A stretch of 64,000 bases of DNA from Stenopsyche tienmushanensis (Eukaryota > Arthropoda > Insecta > Trichoptera > Stenopsychidae): contig WACJ01000216.1 of NCBI GenBank assembly GCA_008973525.1, positions 434,001 to 498,000 on the forward strand, given 5' to 3'. Position numbers and translations under genes: made by a program. Shown in pieces: positions 37,601-47,887 of the stretch. The number at the start of each line of letters is the position of its first letter. Positions within the stretch are counted from its first letter, which is position 1. The notes under the pieces are model-generated. The model worked only from the letters and a program-made list of their open reading frames with translations, did not search any database and was not told the DNA's origin.

Positions 37601-40600
37601 GAAGCAGCAAACCTCAGGTTCGTGAATGTAATGTAATATAATAGATAAGATTGATTATAAATGCGTTTTAGATTTCGACTTTAGGACTTTATGATAATCA
37701 TGATTGCTTTTAATACAATTTCATTGTGTGGATTAGCAGACTTTAGTACAAATGACGTATATTTGGTCTGCAAAGTGTACATAGGTCAATTCCATTGGGA
37801 TTATGTGCTATCGTTATCTGTGATGTATTGGTGTAGGTTGTGGTCGCTTTGGATGTTTTAATCTTTTGAGATTTTTTGATTAGAGTAAAGTCATAAACCC
37901 GTCAGAGAAAGATCACATTTGAAGACGTCGAGATGGAAAAAAAATGCTCGTGAAAATTTGACATGTTTACGAATTTACTCTACTGTTATAATAAGCAAAA
38001 TTAGCCAGACGTGATCGCGAACATTCTCACATTTTTCAGCGCAGCATAAATAGAATCCGCTTCGGCAATAAGCCGCTTCTGATATTATTAATTGATGCAT
38101 TTTTAAAAGCAAAAAAAGACAATCACTGACGTTATGCTCTGAATCCTGCGAGCAATTCCAGCATTTTCCCCTTTTGTTTCGACCGCAGAGTTGCACGGTG
38201 CTTCGATATTCAAATGCAAATGTTATCAGCGCTTGCCCGGATATTTAACATCATTCAGTGGCGATACAATCTGTCGGAGTCGATCTTTGTAGAATCGGTC
38301 GATGACGTTGAATAGCAGCTGATAAAATTGTTCCTAACTGGAAGAGGTCATAGAACAATGCAGATAAGAAGATACGCTCGCTGTGATGGTTGGGCGATCG
38401 CTGGTACGCTTCGTTCAAGAATTCCAATTTTAACTTCTACAAATTCATCAATATGCTGTGTATTTTTGGCCACTTCTTGTAAAATGCATCGCCATTCCAT
38501 TTACATGCCAAACGTTTCATTTGTGGCGTGTCAAAAATACATCCCCATGACCGAGAGCGTTCGCATTACAAAGTAAAAATTAAAACTGAACACGTTTATC
38601 AAAGCTTTGTGTATGAGAAATTTGAATCATTGAGCTTAGAGAAATTCAATATATTGCAGAGAGATTCATCTAAAAATATTCAACAAGATTGTGTTGCCTC
38701 AAAGCTTATGTTTGATTAGTCTTAGACAACCCCCAATATCGAATGTAGGCATTATTCCTCATCGATTTCTTGAAGCAATCAATTGAGTGTTCAATGTCTT
38801 TTTATAGAATCGCGCAAGAAACGATGATAAATCTAAAATATATGGACGAAAATAACATAATCTTTAATGATAGGTACTTTGATTTCCAATTCAAAAAGAT
38901 AAGGTTATTCGTTGATATAAAATCACGCAACATAAAGTGGCAAATATATTACTGTGCTATATTTCTTTCGAAATTGATCGAAAATATAAATACTTCCGAT
39001 TTAATTATGTATGTTTTAGCTTATCTCTTCTTATATATTTGCTATGTACCCAGACTATTACTCCCAGATTTCAGTTTGTTTCCTAGTGTTAAATATTCCA
39101 AGCTTGGGCTTCCAAGCTTCCTGTCAATAAACATCAAATCATTATCCTGTATTTGATTTCCTATCGGTTTCTATACAAGGTACACTTATCACAAGGGACG
39201 GTTATCTTATTTACTTTGGTCATACATATTTTATCCGATACTAAAAATTATTATACAATTTCTCATAGTTCTTATTATTTATCATTTAATACGAGCTAAT
39301 TCAACTAAGCAACAAGTGCAAAAAACTCTACTTTTGTTTTTGTCGAAAAAAATTAGAGATATTCCCACCGAAATGTGGACGCTTGGAAACAGTGGCATAA
39401 CTACTAATTGGCGAGCTTAGGCGACGCCTAGGAGCAGTAACTATCTAATCTATGTATACATAAATGTTTTTCAAATTGTTATATTAACCTTTCCCTACCG
39501 GTGATGTATTTACTACACCTCGACTCTAATAATGGGAATATCGATATGAAATATAACATATACGTGGTTCAGAAATAAATAATTTGTCGGTAAATCGGGA
39601 ATTTTGCGAGTTTTAGCCCGTGTCTCAGCAGAAAAGAATTTTATCAGTCACATTGATGGTGTTATACCAAAATGGGGGTTCACACGGTCATCAACTCGAA
39701 TTTGCATTTAAACATCTGATGACGATACCTTCGACGAATGTGGAAACAGAGCATGCATTTTGTTACCTGGTTTCCAAAATCAGATCCAGACTAAATGATG
39801 AAACACTCGATACTTTAATATTACTTCGGGCATATTTTCAAAATAATATTTGATTTTTTTAGAGTGGCTACTTATGCTCTGATTGCAAGGGAGAAATTAG
39901 CTAGATTTTATAACTTAAAACTAGAAAAACTAGCTAATATAGCAGCATAAATTAGTAAGATAGATAAATACATTGTTTTTATCGGTGGGGAAGGAAGTCT
40001 AGATTCGTTCGCAACCTTACTAAGCGCGAGCCATCTATGTATCTTAGCCTCTGAGGGAGCTTCTGTGATCGTACAGATCATAGGAAATGCCGTTAAAAGC
40101 CCTAAAAGAGGACGGAGTGGCCACAGGGTCTATCTGTCCAATCGGTCCGCTTTTCGGACCGCTAATATGACGAATCCTAACAAGTCTACAGAATGATTAC
40201 GAGCTCTTATTACAAAACGAAGTTTTCTAGTAGAAAAGCAAATTTGTAGAATCATTGTGATTATGTTGTGAATTAGTATCGTATTTATCAACAATCTTGA
40301 AATCGAGGCCCTTCATCTCCACGTGCACTTTCCAAGCGTTTCATTTAACGCTTTCTTATTTCGCGTGGTTTATTTAACAATCTTGAATAAGAAGATTTGG
40401 TAAATACAAATGAAATTCAAAGCAATCTCTGATTTCTCAACGAGTCTGTCGGTCTGATGAACATCTCATTCAATGTCCTCTGGCCAATTACTCGGTAGTC
40501 TGTTCGAATAGGACTTCAAGAACGAGTTCTTCCAGGACGTACTGTTGTACACCCCGCTTGAGGTAAACTTGTTTTTATGAACATCTTCATCATCCATCCA

Positions 40601-43600
40601 GTTTTACCCTCTTTAAAGTCTCATCTGTCCACAATTCAAAGCGTCAGACAATCGCATCAATACGCCAAAGAACACACCCAGACATTATAAAATTTATACG
40701 GCTGACGACTTGCCATTTTGGATCTGTTTTAATGATGATTGAAATTCATTGATCCCATGATTCCATCAAGAACAAATGTTCTTAGCATGTGTACAAGTCT
40801 ATAATTACAAATTAACTTAAGTGAAATAAACACCATCCAGCAGACCTATGAGTGCAAAAGTTAATCTTAATTAATATTAGCCACTTTTAGCACAGTGCTA
40901 AATTGCATTTATCCCATCCATTTAACAAGACACAGTTGGGTTTTAATTGCGCCAATCAAAGAGTTATGAATTTTTAAAAAAATGTTTCTTCTCGCTTTGG
41001 ATGTAGAATATCAATCTAAAATTTTGTTCATCATGAATAAAAGAGATGTTGAATTACATCTTCTTTTTTAGCAGAAATTCCTATCAATTGGAGCATAAAT
41101 TCGTTGGGTGTAAACAGTGACACTATATAAACACAAAATAACACGAGTACCGTTTTGCGAATTTTATAGTAAAAAAGGCCTTGAACTGCCAACTCAACAG
41201 TCGATACAGATTGTTGCAAAATTTGGATTAGCATTGAATAAAAATATATAAATGGACTGAAAATAATTTTATTCGATATAACTACATATCCAATGATGGA
41301 CAAAAAGTCACCCCATAGATGTTTTATGATACTGGCGATGATCACGAGACAGGTTTCCAAATTCGTTAATCGATATATCAATATTAGTGATGCAATACTT
41401 TTATTTGAAAGGTCTCAGTCCAACTAATATCAAATTCGAGCTAGATTATACTCTCGGGGAGTCTGCTTCTTTGTTTACAGCAACTAAAATTTTGGGCGGC
41501 AGAGTTTAAACGAAGCCGTACGAGCCGCCAAGACGAACAGCGCATTGGTCAACCAAATGATGTAACTAGCCCAGAAATGTTGAAGAAAATCCACAAAATG
41601 GTATTGGATGATCGTTGACTCTGAGTGCACGAGCTAGCAAACATAGTAGGCCTTTCAAAAATGCCATACATTGCATATTGACTGAAAATTTGTACATGAG
41701 AAAGCTGTGCGCAAGATGGGTGCCGCGTTTGCTTACAATGGAACAAAAACAGCATTGTGATGATGTTTCAATCGAGTTTTTGGCATTGTTTCACAACAAT
41801 AAGGCCGAGTTTTTGCATCAATTTATAACCATGGATGAAACATAGGTCCATCGCTTCACATCTGAGACAAAAAAAAAATGGTGATCCTCCACTGACTTGA
41901 ACTTTTTATTGGTCCCGCTATTTCGTGATCGTACAGATCACAGAAGGTCTCTGGTACGCATTTAACCCTGAAAATGCCCCAAAAAGCTCTAAAAAAGGAC
42001 GGAGTGGCTACAAGGTGTATGTGTCCAACCGGTCCGCTTTTCAGACTGCTGACATAACGAATGAGCACCTAGCGATCGGATGCCATACCCAAATACGTCT
42101 ACAGAACAATTACGAACTCTCATTACAAAATGAAATTGTCCAAAGAAGACTGATCGGATGGGTTGTTTGAATTTTACAATCGATCGAAAATATTGTTCGA
42201 AAAAAACCACAAGATGACTGTTCATCGTCCATGTTGATACATTTAAATGCATCTTATTCGATCCCATAAATACTCATCGACTGATCGAATATCACCGTTG
42301 GTGTGATAAATTTAATGATATTTTTTTAAATTGGTTTATTAACAAAATATAACAAATTGCAGGACTCTAATTCAGGATATTTTCACGCTTCCGTAACATT
42401 GTGTATTTAAAAAAAACCTTATTTTATTTAAAATCAGAATCATCGAACTTCATCGTCAGACTGCGTCTACCCAATGCGTTAGAACGAGATAATAAATCGA
42501 CAAGAGAACAGACAGACACACATTAAATGTGAGATAAATTAGAGAATGTAAGATAAGATGAGGTATTTATCTAAAAATGTAATTATTCCTGATGGGAATG
42601 CTAAAATAAATCTTTACTATCGCCACATTTCACCCCAAAGCTGCAGCAATTTATCATATAGTCTTAAAATATACTTAAATTAGCCCCCTCTGTATCTAAT
42701 ACATTATAATGTGATGATTATTTACCCTAAATTATAAAGTAATTACATGACATCATAAAGTTATTATATTGGTGACTGATAAACGTTCAGTGATGTTTAC
42801 TTTGATGAAGTTTTAATCATTATTAATAATTCTCAGTCCAAAGATAGACAATCAGTCAGCTCTTGATGACCTCTTTGTGTCATAATATTAGCAGCTAGAA
42901 TGTCAATTAAATTCTTGTAATTCATCCTAAAATAGATCATTTGATCACTTTGTTAAACAATTGTATATAATGCGTTGCTTATTTCATATTTATTTCTCTG
43001 AATAGCTGATACATATACATTTTGCTAATATGAATTCAATATGTAATATTTGTAATACTTCATCTTTAAATAATATTACAAAGAGGAATGTTACATTTGA
43101 AAGATCAAATGAGAAAATGATTCATTTCACTGTGTGCGTTGCCATATGTGGGTTTATTTTATTCTTTCACAACAATTAAACGTTACAACGAAGTGTATTT
43201 TGATTCATACTTCCTTAAAAAAACATTTATTATACAGATGTATACAGCGTGCCATAGCGTTTTTTGTCCATTTTTTTTATCAACCAGACAAAAACGCCAA
43301 TAAAATCACACGTCGACTGATCTAGATCAAATTTCGCTTTCGCTGAACGAGCTGGTACACAAATAGTATAAAAACTAGTATTCAGGTCAGATGCTCGATC
43401 AAAAAAATTAACATTTTCCTATTATACACCCAACGAAGGGAACTGAACAATTTTCTACTTTCGTCTAAACAATTGCATAATTGTCGTTGTCCTGAAAGAG
43501 CATCTGCCAATAGAATTGAAGATATGCTAAACGATATTCTAGATAGCTTTGTACCGCAAAGTCTGCACTCAATTATCGAGTAGAGCACATTTACTAGCAT

Positions 43601-46600
43601 CGTGTAACTGGATGCAATTATTAATAATTACTCCGAATGGGCTTTGTTGCATCGTACAAAGTGTTAACTAAAAATGCAACATGTTAATTATGTACATGCG
43701 TGTACAAAGTGTGGACCAATAGTTACATCAGATGTTCATCTATCGTCATTAATCTCTGAATAAAATTACATTTCATATTTAAAATACAATGTTTTATAAG
43801 CATAATCATATGAAGAAAACAGTAATTAAACTTACAATTCCATCAGTCATGTTTTTGATCTGAGAAATACAATCCAAAGAGAAATCTCTATTTATAATAA
43901 TGGGATTTTGGTCTTCATTTATAAGTAAGTTAGATGTTATTTTAATCTTAAACTTTTTCAACATTGAATTCTTTAAATTCTAAAATTATTTTATAAAAAT
44001 ATGCATCTAAAATTGAATTTAAGCCGTTCTTAGCAGATTTCAAACAAGGTTTATAAAAGAGATTTCCTTAATATCACCAATAAACATATGTATTTAACGT
44101 TAACGTCTAACCACAGAGACTCAATAACGAATAGCCTTTAGGATTATATTACTGAAATCAATAGTTTATAGCTTTGCCGAGATATAAGTATGTGTAATAT
44201 GAATATAGTTTTTATTATATAAACAAGAAATCATCAAATTAAATCCCATGTTAATACTCAGTTAAATAATAAAGCCATAAGCAAAGCTAACACTCCGAGA
44301 TCAGTGTTTAAACACGAGCAAAATAATCTAACGCTACTCATGGTTCAGTTGCTTAATAACCATAATAAACCTACTTCAAATGACTTGTTTATTTTAGACA
44401 TTTGTATGAATTTGAGCATTGTTTTGGTTCGTTTGGAATTGATGTACCTTATTTTTAATCACACAAAACAATGACGCAAAACTTAAATTGATTGGATGCT
44501 GCCAAAAATAGCTACCCTATATATACATAAATCAATGCTTGATAACCTACTAATCTTCTCCATTCTCTCATTATCGAGCATTTTGATAAGAATACGGATA
44601 TACATTTTATAATAAAGTACATTCGACATAATTATACGATCCCATGATTCATGAAAAATTATATTTTTCCGTACGTAACAATTAAATTGTTCCTGAAATT
44701 AAATGTATTTTTATCATGGGAAAATAATATATTGTCGAAAGCTAAATATTTAGAGATGACGTGTACGGAAGTAAGAAAAAATAGTGAAAAAATATAATAA
44801 ACACATTGCATGATGAACAGATGTTATAGCTGTTTATAAAGAATAAACTACTATTTTTACAGTAGTTTATTCTGTTGTGGACTTCTTAAATAATCCAGTA
44901 TACAAGAAAACCAACAGTAATAAAATGACTGCAAACACAAACTTTTTGATTTCGCATACATTAGCTCGACTTAACGAATATAATTTTTAATCTCAATTAT
45001 CTCGTATGAAATCAATTATGCACAGCGGCACGGTCTCAATAGATCATTTTTAATTGTTGACCCACTGCCGCTGTTGTACATCAATTCCCCAGTGTAAATT
45101 GTTTAGATTAAGCAACAAGACTTTTTTATTGCCCATCCAATAATAGGACATTATATAAACATTAATAATTATTTGCTACTATCTAAAGCGCGCCCATTTG
45201 ATCTTATAAACTAGGACACATTTTTATAGATCTTTAATCATCGGTCATGTGATGAACCAATAGAACAATTTAGGGAGCCGTCAAAATAAGATTCCTCCGA
45301 TCAACGCTGACTAAAATACCGAACATGGAAGACTTCCACAGATATACCCAATCCTAATAAATTCGTCCGTTAACAATTCATATTTATCTTTTTCAGGAGA
45401 ATTTGGCAAATATCAATGTCTGCAGTTTGTACTACATATTCTTGCCGCCGTCACAGCTGGTATGCATATGTTGTCCCTTACAACAGTTGCAGCCGTTCCA
45501 GATCACAGGTGAAATTTAAATACCTATCTTAAAGCTCCTGGTTAGATTTTCAGTTTAATATTTGAATAATAATGAGATCATTTTATGCTTTTACAGATGT
45601 GCGATACCAGGCATCGATATGAACGGATCTATGGCCCATTGGAATGTTACCGAAGTTTTGAATGCGATTCCGAAAAAGGAAGACGGAAGCTTAGAATCGT
45701 GTCTTATTTACAACGAACTGAATGAAACCGTCGAATGCGATTCCTGGGTTTACGACGATACTTACTATCCATCGTCTCTTGCGATCGATTGGAACTTCTT
45801 CTGCAGCAGACGCTGGATGGGATCACTCGCGCAGTGTATTTACATGTTGGGAGTGTTCACTGGAGCTGTAGTCCTCGGAGGCATGGCCGACAAAGTAGGA
45901 AGAAAAAGGATCTTCTGCATATCTGCGTTAGCTCAATTAATATTGGGAGTTGCCGTGGCTTTTATACCTGAATACTGGTCGTTTTGCTTCGTACGCTTTC
46001 TTTATGGAATATTTGGATCAGCCGGATCATATATAACTGGATTTGTTTTGACAATGGAGATTGTCGGTCCGAGTAAACGGACAGCTTGTGGTGTAGCTTT
46101 CCAAGCGGCATTCGCCGGTGGAATTATGTTAGTAGCCGGATGGGGCGCTTTGATAAAAGATCATATGTGGCTGCAAGTCGTATACGGTTTACACGGATTG
46201 TTGTTGATTCCTCATTGGTGGATCATGGATGAATCTCCCAGATGGTTGTGGTCACAAGGACGAGCCAGGGAAGCTGTCGCAATCGTTCAAAAAGCATTAA
46301 AAATGAATAACAACGGACAGGGCATCGACACGGCACAATATATATCGAAAGGAAAAGCAGTAGCCAGCAGACACGAGACAACAGCTACAACAATGGATCT
46401 TTTCAAAACACCAAATTTATGCAAAAAGACGATCAATGTGTGTTTCTGTTGGTTTGCAAATTCTTTAGTTTATTACGGATTGTCTTTAAATGCCGGAAAA
46501 TTATATGGAAATCCATTTTTGATATTATTCATTATGGGATTGGTAGAATTCCCGAGTTACGCAGCTATAATATTTTTATTAGACATATTAGGAAGGCGAT

Positions 46601-47091
46601 GTTTAACAAGTTCGCTCATGTTAGGCGGAGGCTTGTGTTGTATAATAGCAGCTCTTTTAATTCAAGGAAGTACTATTGCGACGGTCATCGTGATGTTAGG
46701 AAAGCTTTTCATTGCAGGATCTTTTGCTATAATTTATAACTATTCGGCGGAACTTTTCCCGACCGTTGTACGAAATTCCGCATTAGGATTGGGATCGATG
46801 AGTGCAAGATTGGCGGGAGCTTTGACGCCTATGGTGACTCTGTTAGATTCTTTGAATCCCAAGATTCCTGCTATGATATTTGGAGTCATATCTTTAATAT
46901 CAGGCGTATTGACATTGTTCTTACCTGAGACGATGGGTCAACCCATGCCGCAGTCGATTGCCGATGGGGAGAAATTTGGTGTGGGAGACACCTGTTTCAC
47001 TACATGTTTAGGAAGAAAGAAAAATAAGACGCATTCTGTACCGGATCCCACACCGGAAGTCATGATCCCGTTAGAAACCGTCAATCGGTAG
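22606..47091 (+). CDS. SLC22 organic cation/carnitine-type transporter (CarT/Orct group)
   Basis: Plasma-membrane major-facilitator transporter. Exons 22606-22648, 45397-45508 and 45597-47091 join in phases 1 and 2 to a 549-residue protein, the usual SLC22 length. The N-terminus reads MDTDYALEELMGKMG, then EFGKYQCLQFVLHILAAVTA (TM1). The large extracellular loop carries Cys residues and N-glycosylation sites (NVT about residue 68, NET about 94). The signature GGMADKVGRKR lies at about residues 146-156, with MDESPRWLW after TM6, YSAELFPTVVRN near TM10 and LPETMGQPMP after TM12. All twelve segments seem present, with no stop or frameshift. It resembles my recollection of fly CarT (carcinine uptake into photoreceptors) more than Orct, but the substrate cannot be read from sequence. 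The 22.7 kb first intron is packed with repeats. Confidence 0.93.
22650..28200. other. First intron of SLC22, 5' third
   Basis: No coding region is supported. The sequence is fairly rich in ATCGAT/TCGAT-type words between about 22.8 and 27.3 kb. A TCTCTGTC-type pyrimidine stretch followed by a G/C-richer patch lies at 27655-27770. I see no transposon with recognisable ends. Enhancers are plausible here but not demonstrable by eye. Confidence 0.35.
28206..28442 (-). mobile_element. Fragment of a pogo/jerky-type transposase C-terminus
   Basis: A 78-codon minus frame contains ENIEEWLDHDLNDPGFKRMD, resembling the acidic region at the C-terminal end of Tigger/jerky-like DDE transposases. It lacks the catalytic domain. 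It lies next to, and opposite, the plus-strand N-terminal fragment at 28510-28753, so the two are either separate insertions or an inverted element. Confidence 0.4.
28510..28753 (+). mobile_element. Tigger/pogo-like remnant related to 12350-12830
   Basis: The plus-strand translation KAKHPEVMEALYMWFLQERN matches the DNA-binding region seen on the minus strand at 12.4-12.6 kb. The right end TTTGTCGGATTACCGCAGGT (28729-28748) is the inverted form of the left end at 12350. The left end is not recognisable. It is dead, within the SLC22 intron. Confidence 0.6.
28760..30560. other. SLC22 intron segment
   Basis: AT-rich; I see no gene, terminal repeats or recognisable transposon. Confidence 0.4.
30566..31340 (-). 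mobile_element. hAT-like element, family H1, copy 2
   Basis: About 770 bp closely matching 20766-21500. The minus-strand frame 30887-30654 is uninterrupted and shows a hAT C-terminal dimerisation motif more completely than copy 1: NVEAEHAFCYLVSQIRSWLN followed by DEKLDTLMLLWTYFQ. The ends are less well preserved than in copy 1. Confidence 0.65.
31400..31760 (-). mobile_element. Tigger-like DNA transposon remnant
   Basis: The left part has a CTCGGGCCTCGTATAACACT terminus followed by ATCCGCGTTATACAAGGTTC, the style of Tigger/pogo termini. The minus strand (31755-31610) gives about 50 uninterrupted residues, including DEYQRTIDIFRNIGGGFNNM and INDIQEILEDRTLNK, an acidic tail resembling the transposase C-terminus. 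The rest of the element is missing. Confidence 0.45.
31800..36050. other. SLC22 intron segment
   Basis: AT-rich sequence without supported genes. The short open frames at 33078-33275 and 34972-35266 do not resemble known proteins. Confidence 0.4.
36057..36089. repeat. Perfect 15-bp inverted repeat with 3-base loop
   Basis: Arms GCTATAATCACATAA (36057-36071) and TTATGTGATTATAGC (36075-36089) are exact reverse complements around AAC. It lies in the SLC22 intron with no gene nearby. It could form a hairpin or be a two-fold binding site. Confidence 0.85.
36590..36875 (-). repeat. Dispersed repeat family R1, copy C (inverted)
   Basis: The reverse complement aligns with copies A (4300-4545) and B (17545-17835) along nearly its full length. 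It includes GAAATTGTTAGCTAAAA, the GTGTAATAT block and GGAGTTTCACTTTTCGTGAC. It contains a GTGTGTGTGTGTGT microsatellite at about 36748-36761 that the other copies lack. Confidence 0.7.
37096..37356. repeat. Long inverted-repeat element, MITE-like
   Basis: The 261 bp is almost all inverted repeat. The left arm 37096-37173 and right arm 37279-37356 are about 78 bp each with roughly ten mismatches, around a 105-bp centre. The arms contain GTGCATGGTTTACTA and TTACTGCAGTGAAGTGA. There is no coding capacity and no obvious target duplication, so the superfamily is undetermined. Confidence 0.75.
39035..39130 (+). repeat. Short dispersed block shared with 61565-61680
   Basis: It contains GTTTCCTAGTGTTA and ATATTCCAAG, found in the same order and spacing near 61.6 kb, with similar sequence on either side. 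It is probably a piece of a transposon; the class is unknown. Confidence 0.55.
39360..39857 (+). mobile_element. hAT-like element, family H1, copy 3
   Basis: Plus-strand copy of the family at 20619-21541 and 30566-31340, truncated at both ends. The frame 39620-39853 is open and shows TNVETEHAFCYLVSKIRSRL then NDETLDTLILLRAYFQ, the best-kept hAT dimerisation motif of the three copies. Confidence 0.65.
40064..40235 (+). repeat. Dispersed block R2, copy 1
   Basis: About 170 bp resembling 41925-42140. Both hold GATCGTACAGATCA at the start, AAAGGACGGAGTGGC-like sequence, TCGGTCCGCTTTTC and TCTACAGAA-TTACGA in order. Function and class are unknown. Confidence 0.6.
41031..41381 (-). other. Unassigned hydrophobic open frame, 116 codons
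   Basis: One of the longest intronic frames that matches no transposon. It is largely hydrophobic, with several possible membrane segments, and ends near FTPNEFMLQLIGISAKKEDV. I recognise no family. Hydrophobic frames arise easily in AT-rich DNA, so it may be chance or an exon of a nested minus-strand gene inside the SLC22 intron. Confidence 0.2.
41490..41885 (+). mobile_element. Mariner transposase fragment (second family)
   Basis: The plus-strand translation with frame changes gives VTSPEMLKKIHKMVLDD, ELANIVGLSKNAIHCILTEN, LCARWVPRLLTMEQKQH and FLHQFITMDET, the order seen in mauritiana/cecropia-type mariners up to the first catalytic Asp. It differs from the mariner at 4606-5889. It stops shortly after the Asp motif, where block R2 begins at about 41925. 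No terminal repeats were seen. Confidence 0.75.
41925..42140 (+). repeat. Dispersed block R2, copy 2
   Basis: Matches 40064-40235. It directly follows the mariner fragment, and one frame contains ENAPKSSKK, faintly like the mariner segment after the first Asp. R2 may therefore be interior mariner sequence rather than an independent repeat. Confidence 0.5.
42300..45396. other. SLC22 intron segment before exon 2
   Basis: AT-rich with no supported gene. A perfect hairpin lies at 44840-44873 (listed separately). The acceptor TTTTTCAG at the end of the segment serves exon 2. Confidence 0.4.
44840..44873. repeat. Perfect 13-bp inverted repeat with 8-base loop
   Basis: AGAATAAACTACT (44840-44852) and AGTAGTTTATTCT (44861-44873) are exact reverse complements around ATTTTTAC. 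It lies about 520 bp before SLC22 exon 2. Confidence 0.8.
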
Positions 47092-47887
47092 TGATATTGT
47101 TACTAGCCTTATAATATAAATCTTTCAATACACATAGGACTATATTTTTATACTGGATATGAAAATATCCGATAGAAAGTCTAAATCAAATCACATATCA
47201 GTGATTATGAAAGTTGCATAAGTGAGTTGCTTGTAATTTTATATCGGTACTGTGTAGCTACATAATTTATTAAGAAACGGTTAAGTGTGTTTGGCTAAAT
47301 TAGATTTTAATATTTTACTCGTTAATATAGCGCTAACGTATTTGTGAAGATTTAAACACAAAAGGTCAGCATTATATTAATTTTTCTAAAATATACCAAT
47401 GGAAATATCCATTTTATATACAAGGATATGTATTCAAAAACCACTTTTTTGTTTATATAGTTAGATATTTTAATGATGGCAGTTAGGGTTAATTTCTCTA
47501 AAGACAAAACTTCTGTTCCTTGTAACTCTTTCATAATCAACAGCGTGTTTTTATTGAAGGTTTTATTTATTAAGTACAATTTTGTTTCAAGTGATCTTGC
47601 ACAAAAAAAAAAATCGAATATATCGTAACATATCTATGTATTTGTATTATATTTACATCAAACATACATAATTTAATTTACACTCACAACAAAATATAGC
47701 TTTAAGTAATCATTTCTCGATGTCTTCATTATATTTTTCCATGAATATAACACGTTTTTAATAATACAAGCTATTGTGTTTTATTTACATCTAGACTATT
47801 AACTAATGTAAGGTTGCGTCGGAACGAGCACCGGCCGAGTTCCGTCGACGAATTCACTACGTAAGTGCGATTACGGAGGCGTCCCTC
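47092..47887. other. Convergent 3' region between SLC22 and RCAN
   Basis: AT-rich 3' UTR-type sequence. The RC of TTTATT at about 47781-47786 gives AATAAA on the minus strand, a possible polyadenylation signal for RCAN. The boundary between the two 3' UTRs cannot be set by eye. Confidence 0.4.

Noticed and set aside
38770..39156. 128-codon plus frame
   Set aside because: Its last part overlaps a dispersed repeat also found at 61.6 kb and the rest resembles nothing; probably chance or transposon-derived.
42400..42640. Possible solo LTR ending near AAATAAATCTTTACTATCGC
   Set aside because: No matching start, no target duplication, no second copy in the window and no gag/pol sequence beside it.
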